The notes under the pieces were generated by a model. That model did not search any database, was not told where the DNA came from, and was given only the letters and a program-made list of their open reading frames with translations. From assembly GCA_964465375.1 (NCBI GenBank), contig CAYXIJ010000024.1, positions 1 through 32,610 on the forward strand: 32,610 nt of DNA, given 5' to 3'. Shown here in pieces: positions 24,331 through 32,610 of this stretch (its first letter is position 1; each line of letters begins with the position of its first letter). The DNA comes from CAJWKT01 sp964465375. GTDB taxonomy: Bacteria > Pseudomonadota > Gammaproteobacteria > Steroidobacterales > Rariloculaceae. A program made the translations under genes and the position numbers.

Positions 24331-24352
24331 GTCTGTCTGTCTGTCTGTCTGT
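24331..24352. repeat. Tetranucleotide microsatellite (GTCT, 5.5 copies)
   Basis: Twenty-two bases are an uninterrupted GTCT repeat on the plus strand (AGAC on the minus strand). They lie in the 64-bp gap between the spermidine-synthase-like gene and the DUF6152 gene, 13 bp before the DUF6152 ATG. Such repeats can change length by slipped-strand mispairing and alter promoter spacing or leader structure. Confidence 0.9.
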
Positions 24353-24382
24353 AGGCTAACATGAGTTCCGCCTGGTGCTCTC

Positions 24383-27300
24383 TTAGCCCCCGGCAACTTC
24401 CTTGGCACGAAAATTATTTAAGCGGCGGGTAATACTAGCCAGATCCCTTTCCAGCTGCCCAACCTTATAATCTGGAATTGCATGGGATCGGCGAACTTGA
24501 TCAAGAACATCGCGCACAGCAGCCACCTGACTCAATTTAAGATCAATAGCCCGTACACCTACATCTAATCTTCCTGCCTCAGCACTATCGACTTCAGTGC
24601 CAAAAATGTAAATCAACCTTCTCGCCGTCTCCACAACATCCAGGGCATCATCAGCAACAAAAGCTGCGGCTACCCGCATACTGTAAAACTCAGGGTCCTG
24701 ATAGATGGAAATGGCATTATCGATGAGACGTTTTGCTTCACGAGCGAAACGCGGTTGATATTCTGGTGTCGTAACTTTAATTCTCCAATCCGCCCGCATC
24801 TTTACCGCCTCTAAGTACCAGAGGTCAGTTGTGCGAGCTAGACTTAGCTCCCCGTCCAAGTTTGCGAGCTGTTGAAAATTACCTTCCGTCGCTGCCTGCC
24901 ACCCGGACAACACTGCTGCCTCTCGGCCAGTTAAATTCCCGGCAATATCAGCAACGTATCCGGGTATCTCTGAATCAGCCCGATACAAACGACTCAACCA
25001 AGGTTGAAGAATTGCAAACCGGATCTGGCTATTCGATGGATTGGCCAGAAGTGCCTCCAAGAGGATCCGCTGCGACTCCAACTCCTCGCCCTGACGAGCC
25101 AAGCCCATTCCGATCAATAGCAGCGCGTCAGAGCTGCTCAGGTCCTGTAAAGTGTTGGATAGTTCAACTGCCCGTTTTTTATAGCCGCTTCGTTCCAGGC
25201 GTTCCGCAACATAAGCAAACTCAAGGTCCACCGGAAAGTCCCTGTGTATCCAACTATCGGCTTGCAGTAACGGATCGTAAGGAAGAAGCAGATCCACTAG
25301 TTCATTAAAACGCAGGGTTTCGTTTCTTTCTATTGCAAAAGCAGACTCCGTAGCCATGCGATTAAAGTCATCCGTCAGTACCACTTCGCCCCTTGCGAAT
25401 TGTTCGATGTTCCCCTGGTCCATCACCAAAGCCATTAACACGTCTTCTACCGAGCCAACCCCATTCTCCAGGTAGTGAATCGGATCATCAGTGAGGGGAC
25501 GACCAGTCATTGCTATCTCACGCTCTACATCGAGTGGCTCATTAGAGCCCAAGAAAAACAGGGCCTCAGGGTCCCATTCATAAACCCTTACATATTCATA
25601 AACATCCAACATCGTCGCACAAAGACTTCTTAAGAGGGACTCGGTTACGAATTGAGAATTCATCCACTGCAAAAAAACTCCACCGGGGCGCAGGTGATCG
25701 GCAGCGAGCTCCATGAATTCACGTGTATATAAATGTGATGCGCCTGCCGTCCAGGGATGAGATGGCTGAGATACAATGGCGTCGTACCGTTTTGAGGTGA
25801 GATAAAGGGCGCTACGTGCGTCGTTGATCACCACATTAATCCGGGGATCGGCTAACGGATCGATCTGTCGCTCAGACCCGATCAGGCGGTTCGCTTCAAT
25901 TACCTTAGGCTCCAGTTCAATCACATCAACTGATTCAAGTGATTTCGGAACCCCTTCGGCGGCGACGCCTGCACCAAAACCAATGATCAACATGTCACGA
26001 GTATCAGGTCGTGCAATCACCGGCAACATAGAAAGCATACGCTGATTATGCTGATAAGGGGGAGCCCCGGTTAGATTAGTTGAAGCTTCGGGTAACCCAT
26101 TGGTCCTCAAGTTAAAGAACCCATCCTCTTCCATCAACAGTACGGTGGCAGAGCGGCCAACCTCGTAGTAACGTATTTCCCCGTTGTCACGGCCATCAAT
26201 GAGGGGTGACCGGAGTAGGATTTCTTCGGGCACCGTGGGGCGGTATATGGATGCAACAATCAAGACAAGCAAGGTTGCGGCAGCCGCAGTTCGGTAACGC
26301 TTCTTTAGAATCACTAGGCTGGCGACAAGCGCAAGAACAGTATTGGTCATCACGGCCAATTGAATCGCGCCTTCATACCTGAACAGAGGAATTAGGATGT
26401 AACCAGCGACAACTGCACCAACAATGGCGCCCATGGTATTCCAGGCATAGACCCTTGCCGAAGAAGGTGCCGCATCGGCCTGACTTTCAGCCAGAATACG
26501 GACTGCAAAAGGAAATGTGGCACCCACAAATAAGGTCGCAGGCAAGAGAATTACTATAGCGAGCAACGCATTACCCGCGAGACCTACATCCTCCGGGATT
26601 AACAGGTGCATGGCCTGATAAATGATAATGGAGGTCAAGGCGATACCGCACTGGGAAACTATAAATCCGTTGAATGCACGAGCCCTGTCCGTTGCTAGCC
26701 TAGCTGCAATTGCACTACCGATTGCAATTCCACCAAGAAAACTAGCCAGCATAGTGGAAAAGGCAGCGATGCTGCCTCCCAGAATATGACCTAAAAGCCG
26801 CGTCCAAAGCACCTCATAAGCAAACGTATTTGCGCCAGATAACAGCATAAGGGGCAGGATCCAACTCGGCCTAATCCAGCGGAAGGACTCAGGCTGTACA
26901 GTTGCCCTGTGCTCAGGTTCCACCTCCATTTCGCCCGTTTCGCTTATCCCGCTAGACCGAACAAAACGAGAAAGTGCTGCTGCGATTAGGAATACAAGAC
27001 CGTTAACGGCCACACCAACCCAAACTGTCCCGGAAAGGCCTAGTGCAGGCAGCAAAAAGAAGCCAGCTACAACAGTTCCAGCAACGGCACCGACGGTATT
27101 CACGGCGTACAGCAACCCAACCCGGGGTCCAATCTGCTTCTCGGAGCGAACGACGTACTTCGTCAACATGGGCAAGGTCGCACCCATGCAGCCTGTGGGA
27201 ATAACCAAGACAACAAAGGCAACAAGAATATAGAAAAAAGACTGACCCATACCGCTGGCATCGGGTGGAATCGGTTGACTTCCTAAGATTCCGACATAAA

Positions 27301-27664
27301 GAGTGTTAGCGAGCTTGAGCAAAAACGGAACTGCCAGGGCTGAAGTAGCTATTGCAGCTTCCAGCAAACCATATGTAAGGACGGGTCGAGTAATGCGATG
27401 TATCACCCGTCCTGCAATAGCGGCCCCAAGTGCCAAACCAGCCATATAGGTGGATAGAACGGTTGCTATTGCAAGCTCTGAAGTCCCAAACACGACTGAG
27501 AACTGGCGCATCCATGCTGTCTGGTACAGCAGTGCTGCAAAACCAGAAAGGACAAAGCAGGCAATAACGCCGATCAGGATCCATGTACGCGCAACAGCAT
27601 CCGGCTCAGGAGCCGCAGCTGCCTGCTCTTTCATTCTCGAATTATTCCGGTGCTTTCGACTCAT
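24383..27664 (-). CDS. Polytopic spermidine synthase-like methyltransferase-fold protein with C-terminal helical tail
   Basis: The 1093-residue protein has three parts. Residues of about 28-475 hold some 12-14 transmembrane segments in two MFS-like halves, each with AGxxxxPxxxxxG-type Gly-rich helices (for example GAVAGTVVAGFFLLPALGL and GAIVGAVVAGYILIPLF). Residues of about 490-740 form a Rossmann domain of the spermidine synthase family: LIIGFGAGVAAEGV, DVIELEPKVIEANR, VVINDARSAL, and SQPSHPWTAGASHLYTREF. The remainder is helical with TPR-like repeats. This matches the 'fused MFS/spermidine synthase' group, whose substrate is usually unknown. It need not make polyamine. A weak RBS precedes the ATG. 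It sits between a sulfatase and DUF6152 on the same strand. Confidence 0.87.
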   Translation of the reverse strand: MSRKHRNNSRMKEQAAAAPEPDAVARTWILIGVIACFVLSGFAALLYQTAWMRQFSVVFGTSELAIATVLSTYMAGLALGAAIAGRVIHRITRPVLTYGLLEAAIATSALAVPFLLKLANTLYVGILGSQPIPPDASGMGQSFFYILVAFVVLVIPTGCMGATLPMLTKYVVRSEKQIGPRVGLLYAVNTVGAVAGTVVAGFFLLPALGLSGTVWVGVAVNGLVFLIAAALSRFVRSSGISETGEMEVEPEHRATVQPESFRWIRPSWILPLMLLSGANTFAYEVLWTRLLGHILGGSIAAFSTMLASFLGGIAIGSAIAARLATDRARAFNGFIVSQCGIALTSIIIYQAMHLLIPEDVGLAGNALLAIVILLPATLFVGATFPFAVRILAESQADAAPSSARVYAWNTMGAIVGAVVAGYILIPLFRYEGAIQLAVMTNTVLALVASLVILKKRYRTAAAATLLVLIVASIYRPTVPEEILLRSPLIDGRDNGEIRYYEVGRSATVLLMEEDGFFNLRTNGLPEASTNLTGAPPYQHNQRMLSMLPVIARPDTRDMLIIGFGAGVAAEGVPKSLESVDVIELEPKVIEANRLIGSERQIDPLADPRINVVINDARSALYLTSKRYDAIVSQPSHPWTAGASHLYTREFMELAADHLRPGGVFLQWMNSQFVTESLLRSLCATMLDVYEYVRVYEWDPEALFFLGSNEPLDVEREIAMTGRPLTDDPIHYLENGVGSVEDVLMALVMDQGNIEQFARGEVVLTDDFNRMATESAFAIERNETLRFNELVDLLLPYDPLLQADSWIHRDFPVDLEFAYVAERLERSGYKKRAVELSNTLQDLSSSDALLLIGMGLARQGEELESQRILLEALLANPSNSQIRFAILQPWLSRLYRADSEIPGYVADIAGNLTGREAAVLSGWQAATEGNFQQLANLDGELSLARTTDLWYLEAVKMRADWRIKVTTPEYQPRFAREAKRLIDNAISIYQDPEFYSMRVAAAFVADDALDVVETARRLIYIFGTEVDSAEAGRLDVGVRAIDLKLSQVAAVRDVLDQVRRSHAIPDYKVGQLERDLASITRRLNNFRAKEVAGG

Positions 27665-27745
27665 TGAATGATATTGGCAAACTTAAATACGCAACACACA
27701 TTCTAAATCAATATCCGCAGGCTCCGGAGAAATCAATGCAGCCTA

Positions 27746-29224
27746 TTAATCACCATCGTGCAACTCAAGGGTCTCCCTTTTTAGATTTACATAATGAGAC
27801 TCTTCGGTTGCAGACAATCCCTCTGCCAGCAGGTTGTTGTACTCGTATGGGTCCTCCTGCAGATCATAGAATTCTTCTTCGCCATTAAAACGCAATAATT
27901 TATAGCGTTGATTGCGTATGGCGTAATCATAAAAAGGCGATTCCAACCCGGAATAACCGCCAAAAAACTCATCTGCATAAAGCCACTCCCTCTGGGACGG
28001 GGTACTAGGATCGGAAAGTACCGGCAGGAAACTGACAGAATCAGTGATGACGTTGCTGGGAACAGTCTGTTTTGGATCAATCCCAGCCATCTCCATAATC
28101 GTGAAAAATAGATCCGCCGAATTAACTAACGCTTCTGATACACCACCACTATGAACACCCGGGCCCGTGATGATCAGCGGGACATTAATGCCCCCTTCGT
28201 AAATCGTCCCCTTTCCCCGGCCCGCCCGGAAAGGCGCGCTGATGACATTACTAGACGTACCATTGTCACCAAGAAAAATTACATAGGTATTCTCACGTGT
28301 CTCGGAATCAAGAGAGGCCAATAACCTACCAACAAGCGTATCCATAGCCTCTATCATGGCGTAAAAATAATCCTGCAATCCCTGTGCAGGCATAGAATGC
28401 CGATCTAATGCTGAATGATCACTTTGCCAGTACTCCTCTGGAGGAAGATGCAAAGGTGTATGGGGAATATTAAAAGAAAATGACAGCAACCAGGGCCTGT
28501 CACCTTGTTCATCAATCCAGGAAACCGCATCGGAAATCTTATCAGATGGAGCGTAGCCGGTTGTCGAGGTTACCTGGCCATTAACTACCTGCGTCCAGGA
28601 AAAATATGATTCAGGGGCTCCCCCAATCGTCCCTGCATAAAAATCAAAACCTGCCAGGTTTGGGTGATTTAACCACCCATTAGCTGTAGTTGCTAAATGC
28701 CACTTACCAATTGCGGCAGTAGAATACCCAAGCCCTTCATCTGCCTTGAACGCCGCAGGTAGGGTAAATTCCTGGGGACGCAAGTGCGAACGTGGTAAAG
28801 CACTTTGAGCTGCAGTAACGGTATCGCCGCCCATACCACCCCTACCGCCCCTACCGCCCCTACCGCCCCTACCGCCCGACTCTGCAGAAGCACCCGCTGG
28901 TGGTTGATCCGCTATTGCCGGCAAAGGCCCTGAGGGGCCTACAGGCCTGCCTATTTCAGTGCGAAACCCGTAGCGTCCTGTAAAAATTGTTGCGCGTGTC
29001 GGTGAACATACAGGTTGCGACCAGAAGTTATTAAATCGCATGCCCTCCTGGGCCATGGTATCTATGGTCGCAGTCACCGGTGGGTTTTCCCCAAGGCCGT
29101 ACGAGGCGAGCGTCTCAACACCCATATCATCGGCAATAATTAACAAGATATTTGGTGATGCACTCAGTCTGGCCGATAAAGCTACCAAGAAGAAGAAAAT
29201 CATGATTAAATTTTTCAGATTCAT
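27746..29224 (-). CDS. Secreted sulfatase (formylglycine-dependent type) with Gly/Arg-rich insert
   Basis: From the ATG at 29224 the protein has 492 residues with a signal peptide ending RLSA (about residue 22). AGGAG lies 11 nt upstream, and an earlier in-frame Met at 29248 would put the RBS inside the gene. Sulfatase features are intact: NILLIIADDMG with Asp32/Asp33, the formylglycine site Cys73-Ser-Pro-Thr-Arg77 followed by FTGRYG, GKWHL, FLGDNGTSS and GKGTIYEGGINVP. Residues 117-133 form an unusual GGR-repeat insert between the active-site helix and the next conserved block, encoded by a 9-bp tandem repeat. Activation needs a formylglycine-generating enzyme or radical SAM maturase, not seen in this window. 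Confidence 0.9.
   Translation of the reverse strand: MNLKNLIMIFFFLVALSARLSASPNILLIIADDMGVETLASYGLGENPPVTATIDTMAQEGMRFNNFWSQPVCSPTRATIFTGRYGFRTEIGRPVGPSGPLPAIADQPPAGASAESGGRGGRGGRGGRGGMGGDTVTAAQSALPRSHLRPQEFTLPAAFKADEGLGYSTAAIGKWHLATTANGWLNHPNLAGFDFYAGTIGGAPESYFSWTQVVNGQVTSTTGYAPSDKISDAVSWIDEQGDRPWLLSFSFNIPHTPLHLPPEEYWQSDHSALDRHSMPAQGLQDYFYAMIEAMDTLVGRLLASLDSETRENTYVIFLGDNGTSSNVISAPFRAGRGKGTIYEGGINVPLIITGPGVHSGGVSEALVNSADLFFTIMEMAGIDPKQTVPSNVITDSVSFLPVLSDPSTPSQREWLYADEFFGGYSGLESPFYDYAIRNQRYKLLRFNGEEEFYDLQEDPYEYNNLLAEGLSATEESHYVNLKRETLELHDGD
28839..28874. repeat. 9-bp tandem repeat (CCCCTACCG, 4 exact copies)
   Basis: Four identical CCCCTACCG units, with a degenerate copy before them and part of one after, lie inside the sulfatase gene. 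On the coding strand each encodes Gly-Arg-Gly, so copy changes would lengthen or shorten the Gly/Arg loop in steps of three residues without a frameshift. Confidence 0.95.
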
Positions 29225-29317
29225 AAATATAATTTCTCCTGGTAACAAAAATCCTACTCACAAACGGTAATTGTGGCTTGTCACCTCTACCGTAATAATT
29301 TTTTTAAAAAATGCTAG

Positions 29318-30946
29318 TTAGTCCCTTGCAGGTATTGTATTTTTTGGTTCTGCTGGCTGCTGCGTCCACAATTCAGTGATTTTTCCCATCGGGGTGAGAT
29401 CTCTATCCTTTAGTCCAGGATAATCAGATGGATAGCGTGCACACTTGAAAACTGAATTAAATCGATCACCTGCCGCATCAGTCATCGTCGTAAAAATCCC
29501 ATAATCTCCACTTGTGCGGTCACCCACAGGGTTAATGTATTCCCACACGACCTCTCCTTCCGGCGTCACCTCAAACAAATGACCATGGCCGCCCGAGCAA
29601 ATTAACGTGTTGCCGTTGGGCATTCTTTGGGCGCCAGAGATATAGCTGCTGTAAAAAGAATTCTGCAACGTAGGCCGGAAGGTCCACACGACCTGGTTCG
29701 AGACAGATGCACCTGCACCCATGCCCATCCCTAATGGGGGACGGTGGTAACCCGCCTTCATTTCCGGTACGTATGTACCCAATTCCATGGCCCCGCCGTA
29801 GGGATTGAATTCGATAACGGAAGAAAATACCCCACCAAGCTGACGCTCACCATTGTTGAAAATCAGCATATTACCTGCGCCCGGCAGGTTATTTCCCATT
29901 CCGATCTCTTTCTCGCGGATCCACTGAATATCATGACTAAAGAAAACCTGCTGATGCCCGTTCGTACTGCCCTGCCCTTCGTTGGTCGAAGAAGGACAAT
30001 CCCCGGCATCGTACACACATGGATTACCCCACCTAAAAATAAAATCACCCGACTCGCCCGCCGCAAGCGCAATACTAGCATCCGGATCCCCTTCCACGAA
30101 CGTTGCACCATGATCGATAACGTAGGATTCACTGAACCTGGAGTTATTGATCACAATATGATCCAGGGTCCCGTTGTAGTCCAAAGAATTAATGTGAATC
30201 CAATCACCACTGACCCCGGCACCAAAATTTGGATCCATTTTTTCAGGGTGCTCGCTGATGACGCCATAGTTCGGAAGCCCTGGATTGATATCCTGAACAA
30301 GGTGATCAGCAATATTCCATTCCCATACAACATTTCCCTGCATATCGACTTCCACTACGCCGTCGGGCCGGGATGCATAGTTGTCCCTCTTTGTAGGATC
30401 CACTCCCCTGGTAATAGCCTCTTCGTGGGTCATTTCCTTGGAAGCCACATATAAAAGTGTGCGTGCCTCAAGCTTCGGATTCCAGATCACCCGAAAATCA
30501 TGATGAGGAGTATAGCCAGGACGCTCCTCGTCATGCTCCCAAAAGACCCTGCCATCCCAGTCGATAAACTGGTAGATGGCTCCGCCATTTCCTGTCCCTG
30601 CCTGCCCACCACCGCTGCCTATCCGATTAATGGTTCCCCTCACCAGGGTCCCATCCCTCAAAAGCCTTGCATGTTTCTCGACTGCCTCCGCGCCTTCTGC
30701 AGACCAACCCTTCGGGTACGGCCAGTAATGGACCACATTGCCACTCATGTCGATTAGGTAAGTATTCTGGCCCCGGAAAGGGCTGAACATCGTGTAGCCC
30801 GGAGAGGCTTTGGCCGGATCATGGTAGATCAGTTCGGTTGGACCACGGAAGACTTCGTACGCAGACACGACAGCTACACCCCCGAGAAGTGCAATCAACA
30901 AAACATTACAAAACTTAATGGCCTTCATCAGCTTGCTTGCCAACAT
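29318..30946 (-). CDS. Arylsulfotransferase (ASST)-like exported beta-propeller protein
   Basis: From the ATG at 30946, with GAGGAG 7 nt upstream, the protein has 542 residues. The frame extends 24 codons further upstream to 31018, but without family support. An N-terminal hydrophobic segment (FCNVLLIALLGGVAVVSAY) is a signal peptide or anchor. The body has repeated propeller phrases: NTYLIDMSGNVVHYWPYP, IYQFIDWDGRVFWEH, VVEVDMQGNVVWEWN and LFEVTPEGEVVWEYI, plus HHDFRVIWNP and GDWIHINSLDYN. These are characteristic of the aryl-sulfate sulfotransferase family, which moves sulfate between phenolic compounds in the periplasm. The catalytic His was not assigned. Neighbouring sulfatases fit a sulfated aromatic substrate. 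Confidence 0.82.
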   Translation of the reverse strand: MLASKLMKAIKFCNVLLIALLGGVAVVSAYEVFRGPTELIYHDPAKASPGYTMFSPFRGQNTYLIDMSGNVVHYWPYPKGWSAEGAEAVEKHARLLRDGTLVRGTINRIGSGGGQAGTGNGGAIYQFIDWDGRVFWEHDEERPGYTPHHDFRVIWNPKLEARTLLYVASKEMTHEEAITRGVDPTKRDNYASRPDGVVEVDMQGNVVWEWNIADHLVQDINPGLPNYGVISEHPEKMDPNFGAGVSGDWIHINSLDYNGTLDHIVINNSRFSESYVIDHGATFVEGDPDASIALAAGESGDFIFRWGNPCVYDAGDCPSSTNEGQGSTNGHQQVFFSHDIQWIREKEIGMGNNLPGAGNMLIFNNGERQLGGVFSSVIEFNPYGGAMELGTYVPEMKAGYHRPPLGMGMGAGASVSNQVVWTFRPTLQNSFYSSYISGAQRMPNGNTLICSGGHGHLFEVTPEGEVVWEYINPVGDRTSGDYGIFTTMTDAAGDRFNSVFKCARYPSDYPGLKDRDLTPMGKITELWTQQPAEPKNTIPARD

Positions 30947-31024
30947 CACATGGCTCCTCGATAGGTATTGAAATACAATTCGTCCGAGTAGGAGACAGGT
31001 CGGATCCTGATCTGGCACTTAACT

Positions 31025-31055
31025 TCCGGGGCATGCCCTCAGGGCACGCCCCGGA
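31025..31055 (-). terminator. Strong hairpin between the TonB receptor and ASST genes
   Basis: A 14-bp stem closes a 3-nt loop: on the minus strand CCGGGGCGTGCCC pairs with GGGCATGCCCCGG, with one G-T pair, extended by a T-A pair. It lies 26 bp after the receptor stop codon. No T-run follows on the minus strand, so it is a poor classical intrinsic terminator. It could act as an mRNA 3'-end stabiliser or partial terminator, reducing ASST and downstream expression relative to the receptor. Confidence 0.55.
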
Positions 31056-31080
31056 TAATTATTTTGCTTGAGGTCAACTA

Positions 31081-32610
31081 CTAGAACTCGTACATCATCC
31101 TCAGCCCTATCTCTCTCGGTGTTCGAGGAGAGATTAAGTAACCATCCCTCGCAGGAACGAGATTGTTATCGTTACTCAGTTGAACCCCTCTGGGCGTATC
31201 ATCGTCAGTTAGATTGTTTCCATACAGAGCGAGCGTCAGGCCCTCACTATTACTGAAAGTCAGCGAACCATTCCAGATGGTATACGCCGGAAGATATGCA
31301 AGATTAAGGGCATCATCTTGCAGGTACTCGTCTGACGAATACCGAAGGCCAAGGCGTCCGAACCATTCCCAACCACCGGTTCCGAGCGGGGCCCTGTAGT
31401 TTCCTGACAGTACAACGGTCGTATCCGGCTGCTGGGGCATGTCGTTACCTCCGACCTCAACGCAATCGAAAGGGGCCCCCTCCTGTATTGTCTTTGTTGG
31501 TGTGTAACCGTAGTCATTCCTTGCTCTTGCATCACAACTTTGCGTGTATTTCGCGCTTGCAAAAGTAGCGGCGCCCCTGAAGCTCCAGTTATCGTTTGCC
31601 CTGTAACTCCCCTCCAGCTCGATGCCTTGCAGCTCGGCATCACCAACATTCAAGAAACCCATGGCCATGGTGTCGCCCATGGCATATACGACACCGCCAG
31701 AGTGCGTGCCATCATTCCAGGAATTGTGATACCAGTTAAAGCCCTGAGGCTGAATCATCTTGTCCCACTGCATGGCATACACAGCCACAGCCAACTGCAA
31801 GCGATTATCCATCACCGTGCCTTTCATGCCGAACTCGAGGTTCGTAAGTTCCTCTTCCTCGAAAATCTTGAAGGTATCCGCATCGTAGGTGATGTACCCG
31901 CCGGCCCGTGCAGCCGCCATGGATTCGACAACAACTTGCCTCACGAAATCAATACTCACACCCGAAGGGTTTGTACCTTTAGATAGTTGACCATAGGCAG
32001 ACCAGTTGTCGTTCACTGCATGCGTGAAAGCCAAACGGGGCGCAAACGATGTGGTCACATTATTGAACTTGTCGCCCGTGTTTTTGTTCTCGTTCGTAAC
32101 GTCATCATCCTGGTATCGGGCTTCCACAGAAAAGGTTGTCCGGTCACTGGCGTCCCATGTCACGTTGGCATAAATCCCTGTATTCGTCGATTTATCCGCA
32201 TTGACTGCAATCGGGGTGAACGGCTTGCCCTTATTCGCTTCATCTTCTAGTCCTAATGCGACGCCCGCGAGCTGGGTATAAATGTTAGTTAGGAAATCGA
32301 AGTCAAATACGGACGCACCAACGGTCCACCGGACCCGCTGATCGTCGGGTGACGACCACTTGACCTCCAGGAATTGCTCTTCAATGGTATTTGGGTTGGC
32401 CATGGAGTTCACGCCCATAATCATACCCATAGGGAACGTGGGTACCACATCACTCCTGTCTGCATCGAACCACCGTCTAAGCGTATCGTTCGAACTGGAA
32501 GCTAAAATCTGGAGCGAGCTACCATTGTCCGTGTTGAAGTTGAATTCTGCCTGAGCGCGTTCACGGTTCAGGTAGCTGCCCGGCTCCAAAACACCGTACG
32601 ACTGCGCCAG
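31081..32610 (-). CDS. TonB-dependent receptor, C-terminal part (cut by window edge)
   Basis: The frame is open at the right edge, so the plug domain, TonB box and signal peptide are outside the window. The visible 509 residues are the beta-barrel. They have alternating strands such as WTVGASVFDFDF, TTFSVEARYQDDD, SWSFRGA-type turns and the C-terminal sequence LALYGNNLTDDDTPRG, then PREIGLRMMYEF. The final Phe is the outer-membrane barrel assembly signal. Segments such as LTNLEFGMKGTVMDNRLQLAVAVY are typical of receptors for non-siderophore organics as well as siderophores, so the substrate is not readable. It is the upstream gene of the ASST-sulfatase run and probably imports the compound they act on. 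Confidence 0.9.
   Translation of the reverse strand: MAQSYGVLEPGSYLNRERAQAEFNFNTDNGSSLQILASSSNDTLRRWFDADRSDVVPTFPMGMIMGVNSMANPNTIEEQFLEVKWSSPDDQRVRWTVGASVFDFDFLTNIYTQLAGVALGLEDEANKGKPFTPIAVNADKSTNTGIYANVTWDASDRTTFSVEARYQDDDVTNENKNTGDKFNNVTTSFAPRLAFTHAVNDNWSAYGQLSKGTNPSGVSIDFVRQVVVESMAAARAGGYITYDADTFKIFEEEELTNLEFGMKGTVMDNRLQLAVAVYAMQWDKMIQPQGFNWYHNSWNDGTHSGGVVYAMGDTMAMGFLNVGDAELQGIELEGSYRANDNWSFRGAATFASAKYTQSCDARARNDYGYTPTKTIQEGAPFDCVEVGGNDMPQQPDTTVVLSGNYRAPLGTGGWEWFGRLGLRYSSDEYLQDDALNLAYLPAYTIWNGSLTFSNSEGLTLALYGNNLTDDDTPRGVQLSNDNNLVPARDGYLISPRTPREIGLRMMYEF

Noticed and set aside
24331..24352. Possible CRISPR-like array
   Set aside because: It is a pure 4-bp microsatellite without spacers; no cas genes are present in the window.
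24829..25308. 159-codon plus-strand open frame
   Set aside because: It is antisense to the spermidine-synthase-like gene, with low-complexity content and no domain.
29744..30454. 236-codon plus-strand open frame
   Set aside because: It is antisense to the well-supported ASST-like gene and shows no recognisable domain.

Overview
The window looks like a chromosomal segment of a gammaproteobacterium, probably a free-living marine one. The left third has the gammaproteobacterial order yebC-ruvC-ruvA-ruvB-ybgC-tolQ-tolR-tolA-tolB-pal-cpoB-queE-queC-tRNA-Lys, all on the minus strand with very short gaps or 4-8 bp overlaps, as in Pseudomonas. The right two thirds is an accessory region of exported proteins: lipoproteins, Tat substrates, sulfatases and a TonB-dependent receptor.

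Layout. (1) 1-398: a 5' fragment of a P4-type tyrosine integrase next to the 3' end of tRNA-Lys(UUU), the scar of an integrated element. (2) 460-9997: 7-cyano-7-deazaguanine synthesis (queC, queE), the Tol-Pal envelope complex with CpoB and YbgC, the RuvABC Holliday-junction machinery and yebC. A 10-bp hairpin overlaps a possible promoter upstream of yebC. (3) 10251-13353: lipoamide dehydrogenase, a lipoprotein cytochrome c, and an aldo/keto-reductase-like protein whose Tat signal is readable only if translation starts at an ATA codon. (4) 13476-16702: a DUF6152 fusion protein, then on the plus strand a small secreted Cys protein, a stand-alone DUF6152 protein and a DUF1295 membrane protein. 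(5) 16714-17271: a TIGR02444 protein. (6) 17459-21404, plus strand: a Tat-exported ACMSD-like amidohydrolase, a secreted 'domain B' protein, a second DUF6152-domain B fusion and an NHL-type beta-propeller. (7) 32610-21421, minus strand: TonB-dependent receptor (cut by the window edge), arylsulfotransferase-like propeller, sulfatase, polytopic spermidine-synthase-like protein with a long C-terminal tail, DUF6152, domain B lipoprotein, and a lipoprotein sulfatase with an unusual active-site motif.

The most interesting theme is a repeated secreted module. 'DUF6152' occurs four times and a second domain, here called domain B, occurs four times. They are fused in two proteins and adjacent separate genes in one place, so they probably act together. 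All four DUF6152 copies place a His-His pair exactly at the predicted signal-peptidase cleavage site and carry a conserved Pro-His 27-30 residues later, which suggests an N-terminal metal site resembling a histidine brace. These modules sit beside two sulfatases, a sulfotransferase-like protein, a metal-dependent amidohydrolase, beta-propellers and a TonB receptor. The simplest inference is an envelope system for taking up and modifying a sulfated or aromatic organic compound. The substrate cannot be read from the sequence.
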